From: Chloroflexota bacterium
GTDB lineage: Bacteria; Chloroflexota; Anaerolineae; J036; Brachytrichaceae
NCBI GenBank assembly: GCA_023382055.1
Contig: JAMCQN010000030.1
Coordinates: 1-64,000, forward strand
DNA length: 64,000 bases
Reading direction: 5' to 3'
Below are positions 19,160 to 28,218 of the stretch, piece by piece. Below the pieces are notes generated by a model, which worked only from the letters and a program-made list of their open reading frames with translations, did no database searches and had not been told where the DNA came from. The translations under genes and the position numbers were made by a program. The stretch's first letter is position 1, and the number at the start of each line of letters is the position of its first letter.

Positions 19160-20530
19160 ATGCCGCAACTGGTGACACCAGGGGGCGCGTCACGACAGCA
19201 ACCCGTGACCGCACAGGTGATTGATGTCGGGCGCGACCCGGCGCTGAAGTCTGCGTTGCTTTCGGGCCGCCTGCAAAACCTGACCGCGCCCTTTATGTAC
19301 CATGACCCATCTAAACAGCTTGCGTATGTGCTGATGCCGATGGAACTCGGCATGCGCGATATGGAACAGCAGCGCATCATCGGCCAGATGACGCAGGCTG
19401 TCATGCGCAGTCTGCCGGAAGCTGCGCCGCGCGGCTATCTGCTGCAGCCGAGGATGTTCTTCAGCTTCCAGTCGTTGATTGAGGCGATCCTGGAGCAGGA
19501 CGGCATCACGCCGGATATGCTCAAAGAACAGCAGGCGCGCGCGGACCTTATCCGCGATTGGATGCGCCTGTCGGATGAGGAGGCGCTGCGCAAGTCGGTG
19601 CGTGAAAATGATGCCAAGGTGGACGGCAATCTGCTTGAACTGTTGAACGCCAGCATCGAGGCGAATATCGAAGCCGGGCGCGAACAGGCCGCGCAGGGGT
19701 TGGCCGGCCTGCAGCGCGTCCTGGTCGAGGAAACAACCTACGGCAAAGTGCTGGGCGCGCGCATGGCATCGGTTGAGGCGCTGCGTAAAAACCCGACGCG
19801 CGAAGTGCTCATCGAGCAACTGGTCAATGCGCCGGATCAGGAGACGCGTGAGGCGCTGGTCGCCATGGGACGCCAACTGATCGATTACCTCTTCTTCCAG
19901 ATCCTGACCGGGCGCGTCGATGCGGCAACCGGCGATGAAAAGCAGAAGCTGGTTAACCTGCGCAAGGAAGTTCAGGATATCCGCGACAAACTGGATGCGG
20001 CTTCGCGCGCGCTGATGGAGCAAAAGACGCAATTGATCAACGCGATTCTGGCCAGTTCAAAACCGGAAGAGGTCGCGCGCCAGCGCGAAGCTGAGATCGA
20101 CGATGTCTTCATGAGCATGCTGCAGTCCAACATGCAGGAGGCTCAGCAACGCCATGATGAGGAGCTGCTCAAAGCGCTCATGGGTGTGTACCAGATCACG
20201 ATGCAGATCATGTCCGAGCGCCAGCCTCCCGAAATCCAGATGATCAATGCGTTGCTCATGGCCAAGTATCCCGATGAGACGAAGCAGTTACTGCAGGAAA
20301 TGGCGAAGTCGCTCGACGATCGCTTCATCCAGGTGATGATCCAGGTGGCGGATCAACTCTCGCAGGAAGACCGCACCGACCTGGGCGCCAAACTGACCCA
20401 GGTAATGGTACAGGCGCGGGATATCCTGCCCAAGTACGATCCTTCCAAGGATACGGGTGCGGGCCCGGCCGCGAACCAACCCGAACCGAATACGCCGGCC
20501 AAGCCGAAGATAGAAATCGCGCGCCGTTAA
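19160..20530 (+). CDS. CpXC-family-like protein lacking the zinc-ribbon cysteines
   Basis: VTAQVIDVGRDPALKSALLSGRLQNLTAPFMYHDPSKQLAYVLMPMEL matches the CpXC-type N-terminus as I recall it, but the 456-aa translation contains no cysteine. Confidence 0.65.
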   Translation: MPQLVTPGGASRQQPVTAQVIDVGRDPALKSALLSGRLQNLTAPFMYHDPSKQLAYVLMPMELGMRDMEQQRIIGQMTQAVMRSLPEAAPRGYLLQPRMFFSFQSLIEAILEQDGITPDMLKEQQARADLIRDWMRLSDEEALRKSVRENDAKVDGNLLELLNASIEANIEAGREQAAQGLAGLQRVLVEETTYGKVLGARMASVEALRKNPTREVLIEQLVNAPDQETREALVAMGRQLIDYLFFQILTGRVDAATGDEKQKLVNLRKEVQDIRDKLDAASRALMEQKTQLINAILASSKPEEVARQREAEIDDVFMSMLQSNMQEAQQRHDEELLKALMGVYQITMQIMSERQPPEIQMINALLMAKYPDETKQLLQEMAKSLDDRFIQVMIQVADQLSQEDRTDLGAKLTQVMVQARDILPKYDPSKDTGAGPAANQPEPNTPAKPKIEIARR

Positions 20531-20552
20531 TCGACCGCTGACCGGATGAATC

Positions 20553-20584
20553 AAAAAACGCCATCGATGCCGATGGCGTTTTTT
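20553..20584. terminator. Bidirectional rho-independent terminator
   Basis: AAAAAACGCCATCG-ATGC-CGATGGCGTTTTTT, perfect 14-bp arms between convergent genes. Confidence 0.95.
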
Positions 20585-20592
20585 GTCGCCGG

Positions 20593-21117
20593 CTACTTGA
20601 TCCGTAGCAGTTGAACCTCAAAGGTCAGGCGTGCGTTGGGGGGGATGGGGCCTTGCCCCTGCGCGCCATAGGCCAGGTTTGGCGGGATGATCAGCTTGCG
20701 TTTCCCGCCAACCCTCATCGTGGCAATGCCTTCGTCCCAACCGGGGATGACCTGTCCAGTACCCAGTACGAACTCGAACGGCTGTCCGCGGTCAATGGAA
20801 CTGTCGAACTTCGTCCCGTTATCCAGATAACCCGTGTAATCCACGACGACGGTCTGGCCTTTGGACGGCTGCGGACCGGCGCCGATGACCTCATCGACGT
20901 ACTGCAGTCCGGAAGCCGTCGTGACCGCTCCGGCGGGGGCGGCGCCTTGTGGTTGCGCGGCAGGCACAGCGGTATTCTGCGCGCCTGGCGGCGCGGCTGC
21001 CGGCTGGCTGGCTGGCAGGCTGCTGCCGCTGCCGATAAACGATATCGCCAGCAGCACTATGGCGACCAGCGCCGTCGCTGCGATGACGATCCACACATTC
21101 GTAAGGCGTTTATCCAT
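20593..21117 (-). CDS. Membrane-anchored FKBP-type peptidyl-prolyl isomerase
   Basis: [62 protein letters not shown]. Confidence 0.95.
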   Translation of the reverse strand: MDKRLTNVWIVIAATALVAIVLLAISFIGSGSSLPASQPAAAPPGAQNTAVPAAQPQGAAPAGAVTTASGLQYVDEVIGAGPQPSKGQTVVVDYTGYLDNGTKFDSSIDRGQPFEFVLGTGQVIPGWDEGIATMRVGGKRKLIIPPNLAYGAQGQGPIPPNARLTFEVQLLRIK

Positions 21118-21129
21118 CTTATTTATTAC

Positions 21130-22608
21130 TCAGGCTGTTGGCTCGAAAGTGCAACACAGAACCAGTTCCTTGGCGGCGCGAACCTCATCGAGGCGGCGCA
21201 TCGGCGCGGTGTGCGGCGCTGTTGTCACCACATCCGGCGTGGTTTCGGCCTCGTCGGCAATGGCCAGCAGCGCAGCAATATATTGATCCAGCGTCTGTTT
21301 TGACTCGGTTTCCGTTGGCTCGATCATCAGCGCCTCGGACACGATCAGCGGGAAGTAATTCGTCGGCGGATGAAAGTGGTAGTCCATCAAACGCTTGGCG
21401 ATGTCCAGCGCGCGCACACCCGGCGCGTCCTCGAACTTCCCCTGGGCGACGAACTCGTGCATGCAGTGGCGGTCGCCCTGCGGCACAGGATAGACGTGCT
21501 TGATGCGCGCCTGCACGTAGTTGGCGTTCAGCACGGCGTTCTGGCTGACGGCGCGCAGGCCTTCCGCGCCATGCACGCGGATATAGGTGTAAGCGCGCAC
21601 GAGCATGCCGAAGTTGCCGGCAAAGGCGCGCATGCGCCCGATGCTCTTGGCCGGTTGGCGCCACTCATACAGCGGCACGCCGTTTTCGTCAGCGTCTTTT
21701 TCGCTGCCGGGCTTGATACGCACGATCGGCCCGGGCAGGAAATCCTCGAGGTGTTTTGCGACGGCCACGGGGCCGGAGCCAGGCCCGCCTCCGCCGTGCG
21801 GCGTGCTGAAGGTCTTATGCAGGTTGTAGTGCATGACGTCGAAACCGATCTCGCCCGGTTTGGCGATCCCAAGCAGGGCGTTCATATTCGCGCCGTCGCC
21901 ATAGACCAGCCCGCCCGCTGCGTGCACCAGGTTCACCACTTCCTCGATATGCTCTTCGAACATGCCCAGGGTGTTCGGGTTGGTGATCATCAGGCCGCAG
22001 ACGGTGTCGTCAAGGTTGGCTTTCAGCGCCTCCAGATCGACGTTGCCGCGCGAATCGGACGGCAATTGCACAACCTGCAGACCGGCCATTGCCGATGAGG
22101 CCGGATTGGTGCCGTGCGCCGAATCGGGGATCAACATCCTGGTGCGCTTGCTGTCTCCGCGGTCGCGATGGTAAGCGCGCATGATGAGGATGCCGGTCAG
22201 TTCGCCGTGCGCGCCGGCTGCGGGCTGCAGACTGACTGCCGCGAATCCCGCTATCTCCGCAAGAAACGCCTGCAACTGGTACATCAGGTAAAGCGCGCCC
22301 TGAGCTGTGGCCCCATCCTGGAGCGGGTGCAATGCGGCGAATCCGGGCATGCGCGCGACGTCCTCGTTGATGCGCGGGTTGTACTTCATCGTGCAACTGC
22401 CCAGCGGATACATAGTCGTATCGATGGACATATTCGCCTGCGACATGCGCGTGAAATGGCGCGTCACATCGATCTGGCTTACTTCCGGCAGCGGCAGGTT
22501 CTTGCGCAAAAGCTGCTCCGGTAATTCGTAATGCGGCACGTCGGCTTCGGGCAGCACCGCGCCTTTACGACCCGGTGTAGATAACTCGTAGATCAATGGT
22601 TCTGTCAC
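21130..22608 (-). CDS. gcvPB: Glycine dehydrogenase (decarboxylating) subunit 2
   Basis: YPLGSCTMKYNPRINEDVARMPGFAALHP, HGTNPASSAMAG, DVMHYNLHKTFSTPHGGGGPGSGPVAV. Confidence 0.95.
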   Translation of the reverse strand: MTEPLIYELSTPGRKGAVLPEADVPHYELPEQLLRKNLPLPEVSQIDVTRHFTRMSQANMSIDTTMYPLGSCTMKYNPRINEDVARMPGFAALHPLQDGATAQGALYLMYQLQAFLAEIAGFAAVSLQPAAGAHGELTGILIMRAYHRDRGDSKRTRMLIPDSAHGTNPASSAMAGLQVVQLPSDSRGNVDLEALKANLDDTVCGLMITNPNTLGMFEEHIEEVVNLVHAAGGLVYGDGANMNALLGIAKPGEIGFDVMHYNLHKTFSTPHGGGGPGSGPVAVAKHLEDFLPGPIVRIKPGSEKDADENGVPLYEWRQPAKSIGRMRAFAGNFGMLVRAYTYIRVHGAEGLRAVSQNAVLNANYVQARIKHVYPVPQGDRHCMHEFVAQGKFEDAPGVRALDIAKRLMDYHFHPPTNYFPLIVSEALMIEPTETESKQTLDQYIAALLAIADEAETTPDVVTTAPHTAPMRRLDEVRAAKELVLCCTFEPTA

Positions 22609-22679
22609 GATCTCTCCTTCATAGCGCGATCATTAGCGTGATTTTACCCGCATGTGTGACAGTCTGCCCGTGCAGTAGA

Positions 22680-25232
22680 TCATCGTACGCTCACGGCAGC
22701 TTGCAGATTCGTCAGGATGACGTCGTCGCCGCGCACACTCACGCGCACCCGCATGTCACCGGATGGAGACATATAGGCGCCCTGCAGGTTCATGTCGATC
22801 GGCGATTCGGCCATCGAAGTGATCACTTCCGTGAACTTCAGCGTGCTCCAGTCGTAGAGGGCAATGGAACTCGCCCGCAGAGCCGACGTTGCGGAGTTTG
22901 CGTCGGTCGCTGCGGAGAGCGTTACATTCACATCCCCACCGGCGCGCGTGCTGAGCCACGGCGTCAGCGACAGGATGTGGTCGCCGGGCTGCAGTGTGAG
23001 TCCATTGGCGTCGAGGGAAACCGTCGATGAAGATGAAGCGATGTCCAGCGTGAATACGTCCGGCGGCAGAACCGTGCCCGGGCCGGCGAGGAATGGGTGT
23101 ACAGGCAGGCGCCAGATACGCAAACCGTGGTCGGTATAACTGGCGTCCGCCACTTCCGCGCCGATGCGGTCGTTATTTTCCCAGCAGGCCAGGCTGACGC
23201 CATGACCGGCGCTGGTGGCGGGGTTGTTATAGACGCTGGTGATTAGTCCGCGTTCGGCCAGTTCTGCCAGCGAATTGTCTTGAAAATCGCGCCAGTTCAG
23301 CATGATTTCAGCCAGAGACGCGCCGTCCATGTCAAACGGGAAACGCGACGCCGCAGGGAATGAGCTGGACATTGTGCCGTGTCCGGCGCTTGTTCCCAGA
23401 GACGACACATAGCCGGTTGTCTCCACTCGGCTGGCGGGCAGCATGATCGCCAGTTCCGGTTTCTTCAGCACTAATCTCACCTCAACCGGAACATGTGCAT
23501 TTGGACCGAGGTCGCCGAACGCATGGTAATCCTTGCCGACGATCAGCACGCAATCTTTGAGCGTCGCGCTGGATTCATTGGATATCTCACCGCCGATGCG
23601 CGCGGGTTCGGTGATGGTGCTGCCGGGCAGGAACTGGAGGTCGGCCGCGATGCGAGGCAGGCTGGTTTCTCCCTGCAGGTAAAAGGCCCGCACGTCCGTA
23701 TTGGTTGCCACGACTCTTTGAAACCGGTTGGGATCGCTTAACTGGAATGCTGTGCTGTTTTGCACATTGATATCCGGTTGGATTTCTTCCGCCAACTGGC
23801 GCCCGGTGATGACATCCAGGGTGGTACGGCGCGGCGAGAACACGCCGACGATGGCCAGCGAACGCGCCGCCGACACCTGCGCATCGCCGCTGATGACGCT
23901 CAGGCGCAACACCTGCGGCTCGTTGCCATGCAGGCGGAAACCCGTGGCATAGCCAACGACGGCAAAGATTACCACGGTGCCCGGTATAGTAAACCAGGCC
24001 CATGACAGGCGACGCAGCCTGCGCAGGATATAGAAGTTCAAAGGGCCAATGGCAACGACATACAGCAATAGATATCCGGCTATCACCAGGAACGAAGGTA
24101 ACGCCGCCCCCGGCAACGCGCGGGCGGCATTGAGAGCGCTGGACTGAGACTGTAACGCGCCGATGACGCTTGTCGCGCTCAAGTCGCTGCCTAGGAATCC
24201 GGCAAACACAAATCGTTCATCCTGCCAGTCGCGCAACGGCGCCAGCGTCGGGTCAAACGCCAGTTGGTCTACGGCGCCGCGCCCGATCTCGCGCCGCATG
24301 ATCAGCGCTGTATCGTTCGATGCAACCAGGCTGTGCGCGTCGTTCGTGGCGGGAACCAGTGTGACCAGCGGCGCGATGAGGTCTTCCGGCTTCAAGGCCG
24401 TAGGCGAGATCGATACTGAACTGGATAAGTCGCTGGAGACTTCAACCGAGTTCGGCGCCAGGAGATCGCGCAATCGGGCAACAGAACCGTTCTGCAGGGT
24501 TGCGCCCACATGGGCAGGCGCGAAATCCTCAAATCCTGCCGCGGTTAAACGAGCGCCCGGGCCGCCGGACAAGACCAGATGTCCTCCGCCCAGCACCCAT
24601 ACCCGTATGGCCTGTCGCTGCGCTTCGCTCAGCGCCAGTGTGTCCACATTGTTCAGTATCAAGACGTCCGCGCTATCCAATGCCGCCGTGTGGTCGGGGA
24701 TTTGAGCGGGTTGCACTTGTGAGACGTAGGTCATGCCCCCGAATGGCGTGCGGAGGTCGTTCAAGAAGTTGAGACCGTCAGCGGGATTGCTGGCGACGAG
24801 AATCAGTCTGTCTCCCTCACCGAGTGTATGTATGGGCGGCGTGCTTGCACCGATGACTTTGCCCGCGCTGATGAACAGGACTTCAATCGGATTGGAGGTG
24901 GGCGGTGAATAGAGCAGGAATTCCTTCTCGGTATTGCGCGCCAGCGTCACATCGATGCCGTAGCGCTGCCAGCGGTCGGGCGCCGGCGAAAGCGCCACCT
25001 CGCCATCGACAGCTTCGTTGGATGTAATGGTGACATGGACGGGAACCCAGGCGCCTGCTTTGATGTACCCGTTGTATCCCGCTTCTGCAGTGATGGCGAC
25101 GGCAGATAAAGGCGCAGTCTGACTGGTTGCCGGTTTGCCCCCGGCCAGAGCCAGCGCAGGCGTGATGATCGCCGCCAACAGGCACAGCGCGAGTGCGGTT
25201 CGCATCACGGCAGCGCGTCCCACACGTTTCAT
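22680..25232 (-). CDS. Large membrane-associated protein with signal peptide and central transmembrane segments, function unknown
   Basis: 850 aa; signal peptide; glutamine-amidotransferase-like LILNNVDTLALSEAQRQAIRVWVLGGGHLVLSGGPG; TM segments FLVIAGYLLLYVVAIGPLNFYIL, WFTIPGTVVIFAVVGYATGF. Confidence 0.75.
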   Translation of the reverse strand: MKRVGRAAVMRTALALCLLAAIITPALALAGGKPATSQTAPLSAVAITAEAGYNGYIKAGAWVPVHVTITSNEAVDGEVALSPAPDRWQRYGIDVTLARNTEKEFLLYSPPTSNPIEVLFISAGKVIGASTPPIHTLGEGDRLILVASNPADGLNFLNDLRTPFGGMTYVSQVQPAQIPDHTAALDSADVLILNNVDTLALSEAQRQAIRVWVLGGGHLVLSGGPGARLTAAGFEDFAPAHVGATLQNGSVARLRDLLAPNSVEVSSDLSSSVSISPTALKPEDLIAPLVTLVPATNDAHSLVASNDTALIMRREIGRGAVDQLAFDPTLAPLRDWQDERFVFAGFLGSDLSATSVIGALQSQSSALNAARALPGAALPSFLVIAGYLLLYVVAIGPLNFYILRRLRRLSWAWFTIPGTVVIFAVVGYATGFRLHGNEPQVLRLSVISGDAQVSAARSLAIVGVFSPRRTTLDVITGRQLAEEIQPDINVQNSTAFQLSDPNRFQRVVATNTDVRAFYLQGETSLPRIAADLQFLPGSTITEPARIGGEISNESSATLKDCVLIVGKDYHAFGDLGPNAHVPVEVRLVLKKPELAIMLPASRVETTGYVSSLGTSAGHGTMSSSFPAASRFPFDMDGASLAEIMLNWRDFQDNSLAELAERGLITSVYNNPATSAGHGVSLACWENNDRIGAEVADASYTDHGLRIWRLPVHPFLAGPGTVLPPDVFTLDIASSSSTVSLDANGLTLQPGDHILSLTPWLSTRAGGDVNVTLSAATDANSATSALRASSIALYDWSTLKFTEVITSMAESPIDMNLQGAYMSPSGDMRVRVSVRGDDVILTNLQAAVSVR

Positions 25233-25336
25233 TGCTAGAATTCTAATTGACGAAAGCGATCCCGCCGCGCCCGCGTCGAAGATGCTTGCAGTGATTGTGC
25301 AGGCGGCGCTTTACGTGTTATTCTGCTCACAAGGCC

Positions 25337-28174
25337 ATGCAGATTGATACGACGACCGTAGTTGTAGCCCTGGCGGTTGCGTCGAGTCTACTCGTCGCCT
25401 TTACGGCAGCTCTGATGTGGCTGAAACGCCGGCGCGCTTCGCGCCGGGCGCTGGAATCTCGCGTGGCCGAGTTGGAGGCGCTCAGCAACGCTGTAAGCAG
25501 GATCGCTTCGGCTGCGCCGGACGAACAGTCACTCTGTCACCTGGTGTATGAGTGTGCGGCGGAGTTGGTTGACGTCAGCAACTTCCAACTTGGTCTTTTC
25601 GATGACGATGACTACGTCATCTGCGTCCGGTCGTCGCAAGGTGTGATGCAGCCGATGTCTCGCTATAACCTGGCTGAGGGACGCGGCATTGTGGGCTGGA
25701 TGCGCGAAACCGGCAAATCGCTGCTGGTGCGCGACTTCGAAACTGAAATGCCGGCGCTGCCGGCGCAACCCCGTTATATCAGCAGCCATCCGCCGCGTTC
25801 GGCAGTTTTTGTGCCAATGGTCAGCGGCGATCAGGTGATCGGCGCGATGGCGATTCAATCCGATACGCGGGCAGCTTATACCGATTCGCACCTGCGTATT
25901 TTAAGCATTATCGCCAACCAGTCTGCCGCGGCGATCCGGAACGCCCGCGCGCTGGCTCAGGAGCGCAGGCGCGCACAGCAGTTGGAACTGGTCAACGAGG
26001 TAGCCCGGCAAACTGCCGCAATCCTTGACCCCGACACACTCATGCCGCGCCTTACGGAGGCCATCCGTAATACCTTCGGTTATTACTTCGTCGGCCTATG
26101 CCTGATCGACGAGGAGAGCGGTCGTATCGTCATGCGCGCGGCGACAAACCCCGGCATGCTGGTCACGCAGATGGAAGTCGGCGAAGGATTAATAGGCGCC
26201 TGCATCAAGGATCAAGCCATCGTCATCTCCAACGATGCGGTGCATGATGAGCGCTATCTGTCCGCCGGCGTGTTGCCGGAGACCCGCAGTGAGATCGTCC
26301 TGCCCCTGCGTCTTAATGAGCGGGTCATTGGCGCACTCGACCTGCAATCCGATCAAGTGGCTGCGTTCTCCAGCAGCGACCAGCGCTATCTGGAGATTCT
26401 TGCTCAACAGGTCAGCGTCGCCATAGAGGACGCGCGCCTGTACGAAGCGGAACGCGAGCAAACGTGGATGTCCACAGCCCTGTTGCAGGTGGCCGAAGTC
26501 GCCGGTAAGGCAGAAACGCTGGATGATGCGCTTACGGCGGTGGCGCGCCTTGCGCCCCTGTTGACCGGCGTCGATTGCAGCGCCGTGCTGACCTATGACG
26601 CCGCCTTTGAGATGTTTGAAATCACAGCGCTCTTCGGACCGCTTTCCAGCAACGAGCGCCTGGCCGTTGGTGACGTGCTGCTGGTCAGCGATGTGCCGGC
26701 GCTGGAGGAAATGCTGCGTCACAATACGCCTGTGATGGGCAAAGAGAGCGGGCGGCTGGCCGTTCCGATGCTGGCGCTACCGCTGATTGCCCAGGATCAG
26801 TTGATCGGCGCGTTGCTGGTCGGGCAGCACGATGGATTGCCTTTCTCCAAGCGGCGTGTTGAGTTGCTTGCAGGGCTGGCCAATCAGGCGGCGCTGGTCA
26901 TCGACGTAGTGAATGCAAATCTGGCGCAGCAGGAAGAGTCGTGGGTCACTGCGGCCCTGCTGCAGGTCGCGCGCGCCGTGACGGAGAGCGCCGATCTTGA
27001 GACGATTGTCCAGACGATCGTGCGCCTCACGCCGTTGCTTGTCGGTGTAGAAGCTTGCGCCCTGTTCGTGCGTGAGGGCAATGATACGACGTTGCGCGCA
27101 TCGCAAGCTTATGGGCTTTCAAAGTCAGCCCATGAGCGTTTCAGCCGCGATGAATTTCCGATGGCCGCATGGCGCGAATGGTTCCTGGAGTTTCAGCGCA
27201 CGCAGCGATTGCCGGCGCTTAATCCCACGCCGGACGGCATCGCCGAGCGGATGGAAGTTCAGCACAGCGCAGCGCTTCCCTTGATCGCGAATGCCGACCT
27301 GGTGGGCGCGATGGTAATCGGGGCGCCCCGCGCGAATCTCATGCCGGAAGGCCGCTCGCTCAGCATACTCATCGGTATCGTTCAACAGACAGCCCTGGCC
27401 GTAGATAATGCGCGCTTATCGCGCGATGCGATGGCGCGCCAGCGTTACGAACAGGACCTGGCGTTTGCCCGCGAAATTCAGACCAGCTTCCTCCCAAAGG
27501 AATGTCCGCGCGTGACGGGTTGGGGGGTCGCAGCGGCATGGCAGGCGGCCCGCCAGGTCGGCGGCGACTTCTACGACTTTATCGCGCTGCCGGACGGCCG
27601 TTACGGGCTGGTCATCGCGGATGTGGCTGACAAGGGTGTTCCCGCGGCGTTGTTCATGGCGCTGACGCGCACGCTCATGCGCGCTGTCGCTTTCACGGGC
27701 CGCGCGCCATCCGACGCGCTCTCGCGGGTCAACGAGTTGATCCTTTCAGATTCCCACTCAGATCTGTTTGTGACTATGTTCTATGTGGTGTGGAGTCCGG
27801 TTTCAGGCGAGTTGATCTATGCCAATGCGGGACACAATCTACCGTTGCTCGTTCAGGCGAACGGCGAGGTGACCGAGTTGTATTCGCAAGGGATCGCGCT
27901 GGGGGTAGTGGAGCATATTGCGCCGGAGTCCGGCGTTATCCAGCTTCACCCGGGCGATATAGTCGTCCTGTATACAGATGGCATCACCGATGCGCTTAAC
28001 CATGCTGATCAGGAGTTTGGCCTGCAGCGCCTGAAGTCCATCGTGAGCGATGCGCGCGCGTTATCGTCAAACGAAGTGGTTGCACGCATCATGTCCGCTG
28101 TGCGCGACTTTGCCGGCAACGAGCCGCCCTTCGATGATCAGACGCTGGTCGTCCTGAAACGCGAGACGCGCTGA
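25337..28174 (+). CDS. Multi-GAF SpoIIE-type serine phosphatase (RsbU-like)
   Basis: N-terminal TM, several GAF-like blocks (e.g. LGLFDDDDYVICVRSSQG, FYFVGLCLIDEESGRIV), C-terminal PP2C: ARQVGGDFYDFI, VIADVADKGVPAALFMAL, VLYTDGITDA. Confidence 0.9.
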   Translation: MQIDTTTVVVALAVASSLLVAFTAALMWLKRRRASRRALESRVAELEALSNAVSRIASAAPDEQSLCHLVYECAAELVDVSNFQLGLFDDDDYVICVRSSQGVMQPMSRYNLAEGRGIVGWMRETGKSLLVRDFETEMPALPAQPRYISSHPPRSAVFVPMVSGDQVIGAMAIQSDTRAAYTDSHLRILSIIANQSAAAIRNARALAQERRRAQQLELVNEVARQTAAILDPDTLMPRLTEAIRNTFGYYFVGLCLIDEESGRIVMRAATNPGMLVTQMEVGEGLIGACIKDQAIVISNDAVHDERYLSAGVLPETRSEIVLPLRLNERVIGALDLQSDQVAAFSSSDQRYLEILAQQVSVAIEDARLYEAEREQTWMSTALLQVAEVAGKAETLDDALTAVARLAPLLTGVDCSAVLTYDAAFEMFEITALFGPLSSNERLAVGDVLLVSDVPALEEMLRHNTPVMGKESGRLAVPMLALPLIAQDQLIGALLVGQHDGLPFSKRRVELLAGLANQAALVIDVVNANLAQQEESWVTAALLQVARAVTESADLETIVQTIVRLTPLLVGVEACALFVREGNDTTLRASQAYGLSKSAHERFSRDEFPMAAWREWFLEFQRTQRLPALNPTPDGIAERMEVQHSAALPLIANADLVGAMVIGAPRANLMPEGRSLSILIGIVQQTALAVDNARLSRDAMARQRYEQDLAFAREIQTSFLPKECPRVTGWGVAAAWQAARQVGGDFYDFIALPDGRYGLVIADVADKGVPAALFMALTRTLMRAVAFTGRAPSDALSRVNELILSDSHSDLFVTMFYVVWSPVSGELIYANAGHNLPLLVQANGEVTELYSQGIALGVVEHIAPESGVIQLHPGDIVVLYTDGITDALNHADQEFGLQRLKSIVSDARALSSNEVVARIMSAVRDFAGNEPPFDDQTLVVLKRETR

Positions 28175-28179
28175 TCCGT

Positions 28180-28212
28180 GGATGTCTGGATTCGCGCCGA
28201 AGCCGGACATCG
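28180..28212. repeat. 33-nt palindromic element, copy 4 (diverged)
   Basis: GGATGTCTGGATTCG-CGC-CGAAGCCGGACATCG; compensated changes relative to the other copies; between convergent genes. Confidence 0.75.
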
Positions 28213-28218
28213 CCATGC

